From: JAKPQE01 sp041397845
Lineage (GTDB): Bacteria; Pseudomonadota; Alphaproteobacteria; Rhizobiales; JAKPQE01
Direction of reading: 5' to 3'
Length of the DNA stretch: 64,000 bases
NCBI GenBank assembly: GCA_041397845.1
Contig: JAWKVW010000012.1
Coordinates: forward strand, 1 to 64,000
The position numbers and the translations under genes are program-made. Every line of letters begins with the position of its first letter. Position 1 is the stretch's first letter. Shown here piece by piece: positions 32,567-42,147 of the stretch. The notes below the pieces were generated by a model, which saw only the letters and a list, made by a program, of their open reading frames with translations, was not told the origin of the DNA and searched no databases.

Positions 32567-33480
32567 CACGCCACCTGCAACGGCTTGAGTTCGATCTTGC
32601 CGCCAAGGATCTCCTCGGCGAACATCTCGGCGGTCCGGGTCGCGGCCGCCGTCATGATGTCGAGATTGCCGGCATAGCGCGGCAGGTAGTCGCCAAGACC
32701 GGCGACCTCGAGGAACACCGCAACACGGTTGCCATCAAAGAGCGGGCCGTTCACCAGCTTGTAGCCGGGCACGTATTTCTGCACCTCGCCGATCATCTGC
32801 CGGACGGACTCGTTGATCGCGGCAACGTCCGGGGCATCCGCCGTGATGCAGTAGATCGTGTTGCGCATGATCATCGGCGGCTCGGCCGGATTGATGATGG
32901 CGATCGCCTTGCCCTTCTTCGCCCCACCAACGCGCTCGATGGCGTTCGAGGTCGTGTAGGTGAATTCGTCAAGATTGGCGCGGGTGCCCGGGCCGACCGA
33001 CTTCGAGGACAGGCTGGCGATGATCTCGGCGTAGTCGACGGGCTGGATGCGCGAGACGGCGTTGACGATCGGGATCGTCGCCTGGCCGGCGCAAGAGATC
33101 ATGTTGACGTTCATCTCGACCTTGGCGGCATGTTCGCGCAAGTTCACCGGCGGCACGCACAAGGGGCCGATCGCCGCCGGCGTCAGGTCGATCATCATGA
33201 TGCCGAGCTCGTTGAGCTTGCGGCTGTTCTCGGCGTGAACGTAGGCGCTCGTCGCATCAAAGGCGATCTGGATGCCGTCCTCGACGGCATGGGGCAAAAG
33301 ACCGTCGACGCCCTCGGCGGTGGTCTTCAGACCCATTTCGCGGGCGCGGGCGAGACCCTCGGAATTCGGGTCGATGCCGACCATCCAGACGGGCTCCAGC
33401 ACCGGGCTGCGGCGGATCTTGTAGATGAGGTCGGTTCCGATGTTGCCCGAACCGATCAACGCGCATTTGACCTTTTTCAT
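32566..33480 (-). CDS. dmpF: Acetaldehyde dehydrogenase (acylating)
   Basis: A 304-residue enzyme that converts acetaldehyde, CoA and NAD+ to acetyl-CoA. The start at 33480 (MKKVKCALIGSGNIGTDLIY) contains the Rossmann motif GSGNIG. The catalytic cysteine lies in MNVNMISCAGQATIPIV. It is coupled to the aldolase gene downstream and preceded by a LysR-type box at 33626-33640. Confidence 0.93.
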   Translation of the reverse strand: MKKVKCALIGSGNIGTDLIYKIRRSPVLEPVWMVGIDPNSEGLARAREMGLKTTAEGVDGLLPHAVEDGIQIAFDATSAYVHAENSRKLNELGIMMIDLTPAAIGPLCVPPVNLREHAAKVEMNVNMISCAGQATIPIVNAVSRIQPVDYAEIIASLSSKSVGPGTRANLDEFTYTTSNAIERVGGAKKGKAIAIINPAEPPMIMRNTIYCITADAPDVAAINESVRQMIGEVQKYVPGYKLVNGPLFDGNRVAVFLEVAGLGDYLPRYAGNLDIMTAAATRTAEMFAEEILGGKIELKPLQVA

Positions 33481-33603
33481 CAAGGTTCCATCCCTATCGG
33501 CGTTGAAATTTACTTTGCGGACGCGCCGCCAGAGGCGGGCATCCGGGAAGACGCATGTCTTGGCTGATGGGGGCACCGTATTTCTGGCCGGCGCGTGCGT
33601 CCA

Positions 33604-33640
33604 ATACCGTCGGAAAACGGGGGTTATACCGTTCGGGTAT
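33604..33640. promoter_or_regulatory. LysR-type operator pair upstream of dmpF
   Basis: ATAC-CGTTCGG-GTAT at 33626-33640 is the consensus of the BenM/CatM group of LysR regulators. Exactly 22 bases away is a second, imperfect site ATAC-CGTCGGA-AAAC (33604-33618), nearer the gene. The same two-site layout recurs at 40466-40502 and 45460-45496. Confidence 0.65.
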
Positions 33641-33660
33641 GCTGATGCGGCTTTTCCGCC

Positions 33661-34578
33661 TCAAGCGGGTTGGGGTGCGTCGGTGACGCCGAGGTCGGCG
33701 CGGAACTGATCGAGGATCGTCAGGAACTCGCGCAGCACCGGCGAGCGGTCGTCGAGAAGGTAAAGGCAGCTCACGTCGAGCATGGTCGGCGGCGATTCCT
33801 TCAGCGGCAGGAAGCGGGTGTTGGCCGCCTTGAAGGCCTTCACGGATTCCGGGACGATGCAGACGCCGAAGCCGGAGGCGACGAGGGCGACGCCGGTGAC
33901 GGAATCGCCGACTTCCTGCGTCACATGCGGGGTGAAGCCCTGCGCCTGGCACTGGTTGGTGACGAAATCGATGAAGTTCGGCCGGGCGACATTGGGGAAC
34001 AGCACGAATGGCTGGTCCTTCAGGTCGGCAAGGGCGATCTCGGAGCGCTCGGCGAGCGGGTTCGAGGTGTTCACGCAGACCATCAGCCGCTCCCACATGA
34101 CGACCGTCGAGGCGATGTCGGGATAGCAGGGGACGAGCCGGTTGAAGCCGATGGTGATGCGGCGCTGGCGCAGCGCCTCGACCTGCTCGCCCTTGGTCAT
34201 GGTGTGGAGGACGATGTTGACCTCCGGGAAGGCCTTGCGGAAGCGCAGCAGCACCTGCGGCACGACCTCGAAGATGCCGGAGCCGAAGATGCCGACATCG
34301 AGGCGGCCGATGAGGCCCCTGGCGGCGCGGCGGGTGCGCTCCGAGGCGAGATCAACGAGGGCGAGGATGTTCCGCGCCTCGTCATAGAGCGTGCGGCCGG
34401 CCTCGGTCAGCTCGACGCCCTTCACCGAGCGGATGAAGAGCTGGGCGCCGATATCCTCCTCGAGCTGCTGGATCTGGCGGGTCAGCGGCGGCTGGGAGAT
34501 GTTGAGGCTCACCGCCGCCCGGCCAATGTTGAGCTCGCGGGCCACGGCCGCGAAATATCGCAGATGCCGGAGTTCCAT
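33661..34578 (-). CDS. LysR-family regulator (BenM/CatM/CatR group)
   Basis: A 305-residue LTTR with an N-terminal helix-turn-helix (MELRHLRYFAAVARELNIGR, AAVSLNISQPPLTRQIQQLE) and a C-terminal inducer-binding domain. ELRHLRYFxAVAEE-type starts are typical of the group that senses muconate or related aromatic ring-cleavage products. It lies inside the meta-cleavage cluster on the same strand. ATAC-N7-GTAT sites, the known BenM/CatM target, precede three units of the cluster, so this protein is the likely activator in place of the sigma-54 regulator DmpR found in pseudomonads. Confidence 0.85.
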   Translation of the reverse strand: MELRHLRYFAAVARELNIGRAAVSLNISQPPLTRQIQQLEEDIGAQLFIRSVKGVELTEAGRTLYDEARNILALVDLASERTRRAARGLIGRLDVGIFGSGIFEVVPQVLLRFRKAFPEVNIVLHTMTKGEQVEALRQRRITIGFNRLVPCYPDIASTVVMWERLMVCVNTSNPLAERSEIALADLKDQPFVLFPNVARPNFIDFVTNQCQAQGFTPHVTQEVGDSVTGVALVASGFGVCIVPESVKAFKAANTRFLPLKESPPTMLDVSCLYLLDDRSPVLREFLTILDQFRADLGVTDAPQPA

Positions 34579-34679
34579 CGTCGCGCTTCCTCATCGCCGT
34601 GGCGGTTCCGATCGCGCCGGCGCCACTTTTTCAGGCATTGTCGGCCGGCGCTGTCGGGCACGCAAGACACGGTGGTCGG

Positions 34680-35117
34680 TCAGGCGACCTTTTCGGCACG
34701 CGCCCGGATCTCGGCGGCGCGCAGAACGCTCGCCGGGACACCGCCAATGCCCCAGCCATCGGGATCGGCCGGCGCGATGTGGACGCGGATGCGGCTCGGG
34801 TCGGTGGCAAGGACACGGCCGAGGATCTCGGTAATCGCGGCCATCACGTCATGAAGCTGCTGCTTTGGCCGGCCCTGCATCAGCACCATCTGGACGAAGG
34901 GCATTTCAACGCTCGCGCGCGGCTCGCGGGCGAGGACCTCGCTCGCCGGTTCGCCGGCGATGCCCCAGAGATCGGGATCGATCTCGGTGATCCAGACCTC
35001 GAGCCGGTCTTTCGGCGCCTCGAGGATGCGGGACATGGCGTCGGACACCTCGACAATGACCTGACGCAGGGCCTCGCGCGGATGACCCTTGAGAACATTG
35101 ATATGTGCAACCGGCAT
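34680..35117 (-). CDS. Tandem 4-oxalocrotonate tautomerase (two fused domains)
   Basis: A 145-residue protein made of two tautomerase units. The first starts MPVAHINVLKGHPREALRQV with the catalytic Pro at position 2. The second starts at about residue 72 with MPFVQMVLMQGRPKQQLHDV; its internal Pro73 cannot be an N-terminal proline without cleavage, so only one unit may be catalytic. Each unit ends with the same D-x-D-x-W-G-I-x-G-x-P-A-S pattern. The usual enzyme is about 62 residues. It isomerises 2-hydroxymuconate in the meta pathway, in keeping with its neighbours. Confidence 0.8.
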   Translation of the reverse strand: MPVAHINVLKGHPREALRQVIVEVSDAMSRILEAPKDRLEVWITEIDPDLWGIAGEPASEVLAREPRASVEMPFVQMVLMQGRPKQQLHDVMAAITEILGRVLATDPSRIRVHIAPADPDGWGIGGVPASVLRAAEIRARAEKVA

Positions 35118-35156
35118 CGAACCCCTCCTGCGATGTCTGGCTATTCTCTTGTTGTC

Positions 35157-35931
35157 TTATGGCAGTCCGCGGCGCCGGCCGGCATCGAGCATCAGTGTCG
35201 ATCCGGTCATGGCGTCGGCTTCCTCGTCGAGCAGCATGGTCACGGCCCAGGCGACCTGCTCGGGAGTGGTGAAGGCGCCGAGCGAGGACTCGGCGCGCAT
35301 GGTGTCGAGAACGTCGTCGAGCGAAACGCCGTCGCGGGCCGCCCTTGCGGCGGCGACGTTGCGCAGGCGCTCGGTGTCGGCGGGACCCGGCGCGATGACG
35401 TGGCTGGTGATGCCGCGGGACCCCAGCGCGAGGCTGAGCTGGCGCGACAGGTTGACAAGCGCGGCATTGCCGACGCCGGCGGTCGCGGCATAGGCGGTCG
35501 GCTCGAGGCCGTAATGGCCGCCGATTGCGATCAGTCTGGAATGGGCGACAAGGCGCGCATCGACAGCGCGGCAAGCCGCAGGAAGCCACCGATCTGAGAG
35601 ATTGATTGCGGCGGTCAGTGCGCCCGGCGCGGCGTCGAGCACCTGCCGGGTGACCGGGACGCCGACGGCGTGAACGACGGCCCGCACCGGGCACCCGAGG
35701 ACGGCGGCGACAGCGTCGATCGCCGCGTCGTCGGAAAGATCGGCAACGCAGGGCCGGATATGGGATGCGCTGGCGGCGACAGCGTCGAGGCATCGCGGCC
35801 ACGACCGACAACGACGACGTCGAAGCCTCTCGCGGCGAGACGCGCGACAATCACCTTGCCGATGGCGCCGGAGCGCCGGCAACGTGACGACGGTCTCGGT
35901 CGGGGTCGGCGGTGTAGCCGTGGTCGGCCAT
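35157..35931 (-). pseudogene. SDR-family oxidoreductase, N-terminal frameshifts
   Basis: The C-terminal three quarters (from about 35790) is a normal short-chain dehydrogenase with the catalytic pattern RLIAIGGHYGLEPTAYAATA (Ser replaced; Tyr in the loop) and VIAPGPADTERLRNVAAARA. The N-terminal nucleotide-binding part is split: MADHGYTADPDRD starts at ATG 35931, and VIVARLAARGFDVVVVGRGR lies in another frame; the glycine motif is garbled. Two or three indels at 35800-35900 are needed. The YxxxK motif is not obvious in the surviving part, so it could be a diverged member. Likely function: a dihydrodiol or related dehydrogenase of the cluster, uncertain. Confidence 0.7.
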
Positions 35932-35960
35932 TGCCTGCCCTCCCCTGCCGTTACCTTGCT

Positions 35961-36749
35961 TCAGACGAACCGGACCGACACCGAGCCGAGGCTTTCGGTG
36001 CGCAGTTCGACGTGATCGCCGGCATCGACCGGGACGGCCTCGGTGATGCCGCCGGTCAGGATGAGCGTGCCGGCGGCAAGGCCCTCGCCGCGCTTGGCAA
36101 GCAGGTTTACGACGAGCGCGACGGCGGCGGCGGGATGGCCGAGCACGGCGGCGCCGGCGCCGAAGGAGAACGGCACACCGTTCTTCTCCATGACGATGCC
36201 GAGGGTGCGCAGGTCCAGCCCCTCGAGCGGCCGGCAGCGGCCGCCAAGGACGAAGCGTGACGACGAGGAGTTGTCGGCGATGACGCTGGCGACGTCGAAC
36301 TTGAAGTTCTCGTAGCGCGAGTCGATGACCTCGAGCGCCGGCATGACGAAATCGGTGGCGGCGAGGACGGCGCCGATATGGCAGCCGGGACCTTCGAGCT
36401 CGCGCTTCAGGACGAAGGCGATTTCCGGCTCGACGCGCGGATGGATGAGGCTCTTCCTGACGATCTCGCCGCCATCCGGCACGGCGAAATAATCGGCAAG
36501 GAAGCCATAGGACGGCGTGTCGACACCGACCTGGCGCATCTTGGCGCGGGATGTCAGCCCGGCCTTCATGCCGACAATGCGGTGGCCGCGGGCGACCTTG
36601 CGGCGGCGGATCTCGGCCTGGACGGCATAACCGTCGTCGGCGTCGATGCCCGGATGCTTGATCGAGATCTGCGGAACGGCGTAGGCGCCGAGTTCGGCAT
36701 CCTCGAGATACTGGGCAAGCTCGGCGACGGTCGCGGCATCAAGGGACAT
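35961..36749 (-). CDS. dmpH: 2-oxo-3-hexenedioate (4-oxalocrotonate) decarboxylase
   Basis: A 262-residue member of the fumarylacetoacetase-like hydratase/decarboxylase family, the normal length for DmpH/XylI. The start ATG at 36749 gives MSLDAATVAELAQYLEDAEL. Metal-binding residues sit in RVEPEIAFVLKRELEGPG and FVMPALEVIDSRYENF. It acts with the hydratase encoded next door (a physical complex in pseudomonads). The paralogue upstream has 30-40 percent-like visible similarity over its length. Confidence 0.85.
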   Translation of the reverse strand: MSLDAATVAELAQYLEDAELGAYAVPQISIKHPGIDADDGYAVQAEIRRRKVARGHRIVGMKAGLTSRAKMRQVGVDTPSYGFLADYFAVPDGGEIVRKSLIHPRVEPEIAFVLKRELEGPGCHIGAVLAATDFVMPALEVIDSRYENFKFDVASVIADNSSSSRFVLGGRCRPLEGLDLRTLGIVMEKNGVPFSFGAGAAVLGHPAAAVALVVNLLAKRGEGLAAGTLILTGGITEAVPVDAGDHVELRTESLGSVSVRFV

Positions 36750-36780
36750 GGTGGTACTCCCCAAGGAACATCCTGGCGGA

Positions 36781-37581
36781 TCAGACGAAACGGATCGAGC
36801 AGTCGCCAAGACCGCCGACCGACATGCGCAGGCTGTCGCCGGCCTCGATCGGCACCAGCGCGGCGAGCGAGCCGGAAAGGACGATCTCGCCGGCCTTCAG
36901 CGGCACGCCGAGGGCGCCCAGCGTGTTGGCGAGCCAGGCGATGGCGTTGGCGGGATGGCCGAGCGCGGCGGCGCCGGCGCCGGTTGCGACGACCTCGCCG
37001 TTATTCTCGATGACCAAGCCGCACAAATCGAGATTTAGGCGGCGCGGATCGCGGGCCGCGCCGCCAAGGACGAACACGCCGCAGGATGCGTTGTCAGCGA
37101 CGGTGTCCTCAATTCGGATCTTCCAGTTCTCGATGCGGGAATCGACGATCTCGAAGCACGGCATGACGCATTCGGTCGCGGCGATGACGTCGGCGATGGT
37201 GATGCCGGGGCCGACGAGATCGCGGGCGAGGATGAAGGCGATCTCACCCTCGGCCTTCGGCTGGATCAGCCGCTCGATCGGAATGGCGTCGCCGTCGTTG
37301 TAGATCATGTCGGAGAGCAGCAGGCCGAAATCGGGCTGGTGCACGCTGAGCAGGTTCTGCACGGCGGCCGAGGTCGCGCCAACCTTCTTGCCGACGACGC
37401 GGGCGCCGGCGGCAAGACGATGCGACAGCATCCGCTCCTGGATCCTGTAGGCTTCCTCGATGGTGACGCCGAGGTCGCGGCTGGTCAGCGGCGCGACCGG
37501 CTTGCGGGCGAGAAGCGCGGCGTGCAGCTCGTCGCCGAGAGCCTCGATGATGGCGGTGCGGTCAGAGCTTGATGCAGACAT
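36781..37581 (-). CDS. dmpE: 2-oxopent-4-enoate (2-hydroxypenta-2,4-dienoate) hydratase
   Basis: A 266-residue enzyme of the same fold as its downstream neighbour, adding water to 2-hydroxypenta-2,4-dienoate to give 4-hydroxy-2-oxovalerate. Motifs: GKKVGATSAAVQNLL, KAEGEIAFILARDLVGPGIT and VMPCFEIVDSRIENW (metal site). It overlaps the end of the HMS dehydrogenase gene by 20 bases. The hydratase/decarboxylase assignment between the two paralogues follows the KKVGATS (hydratase) versus MKAGLTS (decarboxylase) difference. Confidence 0.85.
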   Translation of the reverse strand: MSASSSDRTAIIEALGDELHAALLARKPVAPLTSRDLGVTIEEAYRIQERMLSHRLAAGARVVGKKVGATSAAVQNLLSVHQPDFGLLLSDMIYNDGDAIPIERLIQPKAEGEIAFILARDLVGPGITIADVIAATECVMPCFEIVDSRIENWKIRIEDTVADNASCGVFVLGGAARDPRRLNLDLCGLVIENNGEVVATGAGAAALGHPANAIAWLANTLGALGVPLKAGEIVLSGSLAALVPIEAGDSLRMSVGGLGDCSIRFV

Positions 37582-39019
37582 TTTTCAGCTCGGTGTAGAA
37601 CTCGAGGGAATGGACGCCGCCTTCCCGGCCGATGCCGGAATTCTTGGCGCCGCCGAATGCGGTGCGCAGGTCGCGCAGGAACCAGGAATTGACCCAGACG
37701 ACGCCGGCCTCGACCTCCGCCGCAACGCGGTGGGCGCGGGCGAGATCGCGGGTCCAGACGGCGGCGGACAGGCCGTACTGGGTGGCGTTGGCGCGCTCGA
37801 TGACCTCGTCCTCGCTGTCGAAGGTGAAGACGTGGCAGCACGGGCCGAAGATTTCCTCGGTGGTGACGGCGGCATCGTCGGGAAGGCCGGTCCAGATGGT
37901 CGGCTGAACCCAGGCGCCGCCGGCAAGATCGCCCGGCATGTCGGGAACGCCGCCGCCGGTGACGACCGTCGCGCCCTCCTCCACGGCCCTGGCGTAGTAG
38001 GACAGGACCTTCTCGCGATGCTCGAGCGAGATGAAGCGGGCCCATGCGGGAAGCCGGATCGCTCGGCGGCCCGATGTGCAGCTTCTCGACCGCCTCCTTC
38101 AGCGTGGCGACGAACCTGTCGAACAGCGGGCGCTCGACATAGACACGCTCTGTGCCGAGGCAGACCTGGACCGGTGTTCATGAAGGCTGACCGCATGGTG
38201 CCTTCGATGGCGGCGTCGAGATCGGCATCGGCGAAGATGATCGACGGGTTCTTGCCGCCCATCTCGAGCGAAACCGGCTGGCGCCGTCGGCGGCAGCTTT
38301 CATGATGGCCGCGCCGGTGCGGTTTCGCCGGTGAAGGTGATGGCCGAAACGCCGGGGTAAGTGGTCAGAAACTCGCCGGTCGAGTTCGACCGAAGCCGTT
38401 GACGACGTTGTAGACGCCCTCGGGCACGCCGACGGCCTGCATGACCTCGCGCAAGGAGCGCGGCGCATTGCGGCGTTTCCTCGGACGGCTTGACGATGAC
38501 GGTGTTGCCGCAGGCGAGTGCCGGGCCGACCTTCCAGGTCATGAGCAGCAGCGGCGCGTTCCACGGGCAGACGACGCCGACGACACCGACGGGGCGGCGA
38601 ATGGCGTAGTTGATGGCGCTGCGCCCGTCCGGCGTCGACATCTCGAAGAATTCGGACGGCACGTTCTTGATGACGTCGGCGAAAATCTTGAAGTTCGCCG
38701 CACCGCGGGCGCACATGTGCTCGGCAACGCCGCGCGGCATGCCGGTATCGGCGATTTCGGCGGTGACGAAATCCTCGAAACGGCGGGTAATCTCGTCGGC
38801 GACCTTGTACATGAGGTCGACGCGTTCGGTGAGGGTCAGCTTGCCCCACGGGCCCTTCAGGGCCCGCCGGGCGGAGGAGACGGCGAGGTCCACATCGGCT
38901 TTCGATGCCTCGGCGATCGTGCCGATCACCTTGTTGTCGAGGGGCGAGCGCTTGTCGAAGGTCTTTCCTTCAGAACCGTCGACAAAGTTTCCGCCAATGA
39001 AATTCCGGACGTGGATCAT
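37562..39019 (-). pseudogene. dmpC: 2-hydroxymuconic semialdehyde dehydrogenase, several frameshifts
   Basis: An NAD-dependent aldehyde dehydrogenase that takes the ring-cleavage product into the oxalocrotonate branch. The start is ATG 39019 (MIHVRNFIGGNFVDGSEGKT). The region 39019-38470 is intact (VVCPWNAPLLLMTWKVGPAL), and 37980-37562 is intact (IFGPCCHVFTFDSEDEVIER, ending ELKNVCIKL). Between 38470 and 38040 the frame changes at least four times, including around the catalytic Glu and Cys. The total span, 1458 bases, equals 486 codons, the normal length, so the indels cancel. This pattern favours sequencing error. Confidence 0.88.
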
Positions 39020-39069
39020 CGCCGTCTTTCTCACTTTCTCAGTTGTGCCTCGTCACGGGCTCCAGCCGA

Positions 39070-39999
39070 TCAGCTGAAGACCGTGAGGAAGGTCTGGTGC
39101 AGCTTGCGCTGGGCGTAGTCGAGACCTTCCGGCAGGTGGTCGATGGACCAGACGAGCGGCTTCATGTCCGGGTAGGCGATGTAGCCGCCGGAGAAGGTCT
39201 CGAAGCGATTGCCCGAGCGGTCGAAGGCGTAAATGGTGGCGCCACGGGTGATGCCGTGACGGGTCGGGCCGATGTCGACCGGCACGTCGTTCATCGACAT
39301 GATGTCGGCGGCGCGCAGGACGCGGTCCCAGTTGTCGAGCCAGAACGAGACGTGATGCAGCTTGCCCTGCTCCGGCAGACGGATGAGCGCGATGTCGTGG
39401 GTCTTGGTCGAGCAGGACAGCCAGACGGCGACGACGGTCTTGCCGTCTTCGGCATAGAGGATCTCGACGATGAAGAAGCCGAGGACCTTGGTGAAGATGT
39501 CGAGCGAGCCGTCGAGGTCGACACCGCCGAGAAGGGCGTGGTCGAGGCGGGTCGGGGCGATGCCGCGCTCGGCGGCCGGATGCCACGGCGCCGGGTTCTC
39601 GTAAGGCATGCCGTTGCCGACATCCTTCTTCTCGGCATAAAGCTCGATGAGATGGCCGGTCGGGATCTCGAAGCGGACGCGCTCGCCGGTGCCCAGCATC
39701 TCGCCGGCCGGGACGCGCTCGGTCTTGACGCCGAAGGCCTGGAGATCGGCCTCGAGCTTGTCGAGGGTGGCCGGGCTGTCGACCTTGAAGCCGAACAGGT
39801 CGAGGCCGCCCTTGTCGGCCTGGCGCAGCACCACGCTGTGGTGATCGCGCTCGTCCCACGCCTTCAGATAGACGCGGCCGCCATCGTCGCGGCCCATCTC
39901 CTCGAGGCCGAGGACATCGCGGTAAAACTTCAGGTCTTCCTCAAGATTGAGCACGCGGATCTGTGCGTGACCAGGACGAAGGACGCCGTTCAGTGCCAT
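39070..39999 (-). CDS. dmpB: Catechol 2,3-dioxygenase (extradiol)
   Basis: A 309-residue type I extradiol dioxygenase that opens catechol next to the hydroxyls to 2-hydroxymuconic semialdehyde. Fe(II) ligands are visible: His154 (RLDHALLG), His216 (KLHHVSFWL) and Glu267 (NRFETFSGGY). Length and start (MALNGVLRPGHAQIRVLNLE) match XylE/DmpB. The ferredoxin gene directly upstream would reactivate it. Confidence 0.95.
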   Translation of the reverse strand: MALNGVLRPGHAQIRVLNLEEDLKFYRDVLGLEEMGRDDGGRVYLKAWDERDHHSVVLRQADKGGLDLFGFKVDSPATLDKLEADLQAFGVKTERVPAGEMLGTGERVRFEIPTGHLIELYAEKKDVGNGMPYENPAPWHPAAERGIAPTRLDHALLGGVDLDGSLDIFTKVLGFFIVEILYAEDGKTVVAVWLSCSTKTHDIALIRLPEQGKLHHVSFWLDNWDRVLRAADIMSMNDVPVDIGPTRHGITRGATIYAFDRSGNRFETFSGGYIAYPDMKPLVWSIDHLPEGLDYAQRKLHQTFLTVFS

Positions 40000-40021
40000 T
40001 GTCGTTTCCTTCCCAAGCTGA

Positions 40022-40399
40022 CTATCGGGCTTCGTTGGAGCATTGACGCGCGATGATGCGGCCCAGCTTGCCGATCGCGCGCACGGTGAGGTCTTCCAGC
40101 GGGTGAATGCAGCAGGCGAGCACGCGGCCGGCCGCGAGATCCTCTTCGGTCACATATTCACGGCTCATCGGCCGGAACTGTTGGTAGCTTCCCGAAAGGA
40201 CCTCGATCTTGCAGACGCTGCATCCGCCGCTCCGGCAGCCGACGGGGATGCCGGAAACACCAAGTCGTCGCATGCTCTCAAGCAGGCCAACCCGCTTTTG
40301 GCAGCGATAGGTTTCACCGGTATCGACGAATGTGACGGCGACGTATCCGCTGTCGCTCGAAGGCTGTGCGGGTACCCCTGTCTCACGTGCCGTTTCCAC
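40022..40399 (-). CDS. dmpQ: XylT/DmpQ-type [2Fe-2S] ferredoxin
   Basis: A 125-residue chloroplast-type ferredoxin with the cluster motif CRSGGCSVC and a later Cys in LACCIHP. It reduces the oxidised iron of catechol 2,3-dioxygenase, whose gene follows after 22 bases. The N-terminus is slightly longer than usual; an internal start is possible. A LysR-type operator pair lies upstream. Confidence 0.9.
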   Translation of the reverse strand: METARETGVPAQPSSDSGYVAVTFVDTGETYRCQKRVGLLESMRRLGVSGIPVGCRSGGCSVCKIEVLSGSYQQFRPMSREYVTEEDLAAGRVLACCIHPLEDLTVRAIGKLGRIIARQCSNEAR

Positions 40400-40465
40400 G
40401 CGGTTTCCCCCTCTTTTTTGGTTTTGTTGGTCAAGGATGATTGTGGAAAACGGGCACCCGAAAAA

Positions 40466-40502
40466 ATACTTTCACGGACACCTGTTCATACCGGTCCAGT
40501 AT
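40466..40502. promoter_or_regulatory. LysR-type operator pair upstream of the ferredoxin/dioxygenase unit
   Basis: ATAC-CGGTCCA-GTAT (40488-40502) lies within a larger palindrome TTCATAC-N7-GTATGAA. A second site ATAC-TTTCACG-GACA starts exactly 22 bases closer to the gene (40466-40480), about 70 bases from the ATG at 40399. It marks a promoter for the meta-cleavage genes separate from the hydroxylase genes. Confidence 0.7.
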
Positions 40503-40619
40503 GAAAACCGTCGTTTTCCGCTACAAAAAGGCAGGATTCCGGGAGTCCCGAAACCCACTGCCGGAGTGTGTTTCCGCCCGGCCGCGGATGGCGCGAAATG
40601 ACGCAGGGCGGCCAGTCGG

Positions 40620-41675
40620 TCAGATGCCGCGGAAGAGCGGGCTCTTCTTCGTGGCGCTGTCGCCGGCGGTCAGGAAGCGCTCGGTGAAGATGTGGCGCTC
40701 GAACAGCCGGCCTTTCATCAGGGCGCCGATGCAGGCCTCGATCATCGGCGGCGGTCCGCAGAGATAGGCGGTCTGGCCCTCGAAATTGCCGTCAAAGAGA
40801 GCGTTTGCAACTTCGTGCACGAAGCCGCGGGCGCCCTGCCAGCCGCTGTCTGCCGGTTCGTCGGAGAGTGCCGGCACGTAGCGGAAGTCCGGATGGCGGG
40901 CTGCGAGCGCCTCGAATTCCTCGCGGCCATAGAGGTCGGCGGCAGTTCGCACACCGTGGACGAGCGTCATCGGCTCGCCGTAGCCGCTGGCGAGGAGATC
41001 GAGGATCATCGCGCGCGGGCTCGACACGCCGGTGCCGCCGGCAAGGAAGATGAGCGGCCCGCCGCGCGAGCGGCGCACGAAGAAGCGGCCGAAGGGTCCG
41101 GTCAGGGAGAGCCGATCGCCGATCTTCAGGTGATCGTGGAGCCAGCCCGTTCCCCGACCGCCCGGGACGCGCCTTATCTGCAGATCGACGTGGCCGCTCT
41201 CGCCGGGAGGATTGGCGATGGAAAAGGCTCTCGATCCGGCGATGCCCGGGATATCGAGGTTGATGTACTGCCCGGCCTGAAAGTCGAGGGAGGCGCCGCC
41301 GAGATCGAGGCGAATGCCCTTCACGTCATGGGTGAGATCGACGATCGCGGCGACAGTCGCGGTATGGTCGGCGATGGCGATGCGGCGCTGGTCCGGATCC
41401 TCGTCGATCTCGGCCTCGATGGTGACGTCGGAGAGGAGCCGCGCGGTGCAGGCCAGCGTCTTGCCCTCCTGACGCTCGAATTCCATCAACGCGAAATCCG
41501 AGGCGTCGGCATGGTCGACCTCGCCATCCGCCACCTCGATCTTGCAGGTGCCGCAGTCGTGGCCGCAGGCATGGGGCAGCCAGATCCCGGCGCGCAGGCA
41601 GGCGTCGAGAATGGTCTGGTCATCCTCGACGGTGATCGTCTCGCCGAGCGGTTCGATGGTCAGTTCGTGCCCCAT
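40620..41675 (-). CDS. dmpP: Phenol hydroxylase reductase component (P5)
   Basis: A 351-residue electron-transfer protein. The start ATG at 41675 (MGHELTIEPLGETITVEDDQ) matches DmpP (353 residues); upstream in-frame sequence belongs to the preceding gene. An N-terminal plant-type [2Fe-2S] domain (CGHDCGTCKIEV) is followed by FAD (RAFSIANPP) and NAD (LIFLAGGTGVSSPRAMI) domains. It passes electrons from NADH to the P3 di-iron centre. Confidence 0.93.
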   Translation of the reverse strand: MGHELTIEPLGETITVEDDQTILDACLRAGIWLPHACGHDCGTCKIEVADGEVDHADASDFALMEFERQEGKTLACTARLLSDVTIEAEIDEDPDQRRIAIADHTATVAAIVDLTHDVKGIRLDLGGASLDFQAGQYINLDIPGIAGSRAFSIANPPGESGHVDLQIRRVPGGRGTGWLHDHLKIGDRLSLTGPFGRFFVRRSRGGPLIFLAGGTGVSSPRAMILDLLASGYGEPMTLVHGVRTAADLYGREEFEALAARHPDFRYVPALSDEPADSGWQGARGFVHEVANALFDGNFEGQTAYLCGPPPMIEACIGALMKGRLFERHIFTERFLTAGDSATKKSPLFRGI

Positions 41676-41728
41676 GCTTGCTGTCCGCCCCCGCCGTGGG
41701 GCGCTCCCGCTTTTCTGGAAATGCCCAG

Positions 41729-42088
41729 TTGCCGGTGCCGCGCCAGCCGTTGAGGCCGGGGTCCAGAAACGGATGAGGACTTGTGGCCGACGCCGTTGTC
41801 GGCGATCGAGCGGCCGAAATCGGGCGTTGCGTCCTTGCCGTCGATCTTCCAGACGACCTTCGACCAATCGATGCGGGCATAGTCCGGGTGATCGCCGTAG
41901 ACGCTGGCCATGATCTCGGTCAGCGCGCCAAACGGCGTCTCCGGCGGCAGGGGCAGCGCCATTGCCGAGACGAAGGAGATGTGCTCCTCCCAATGTGCAT
42001 AGACGAGCAGATTGCCGTGATAGAGGTCGACGGTATCGCGGTATTCGATATGCTTTTCGTAGTCAGGGGTGATTGCGATGACGGGCAT
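41729..42088 (-). pseudogene. dmpO: Phenol hydroxylase component P4, C-terminus frameshifted
   Basis: The product starts MPVIAITPDYEKHIEYRDTV and is intact through GRSIADNGVGHKS, which matches DmpO. Then single C and G losses (TCC-CTC to TCCTC near 41775; GGG to GG just after) break the frame. The expected continuation LIRFWTPGLNGWRGTGN is readable piecewise in the other frames. The true 3' end is uncertain; the end given here assumes the usual 119 residues. Confidence 0.8.
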
Positions 42089-42147
42089 TGCCGTTGCTCC
42101 CGGATGTTCGAGGTGATCTGGCAGGTCTGGGTGCGGGATGCGGCCGA

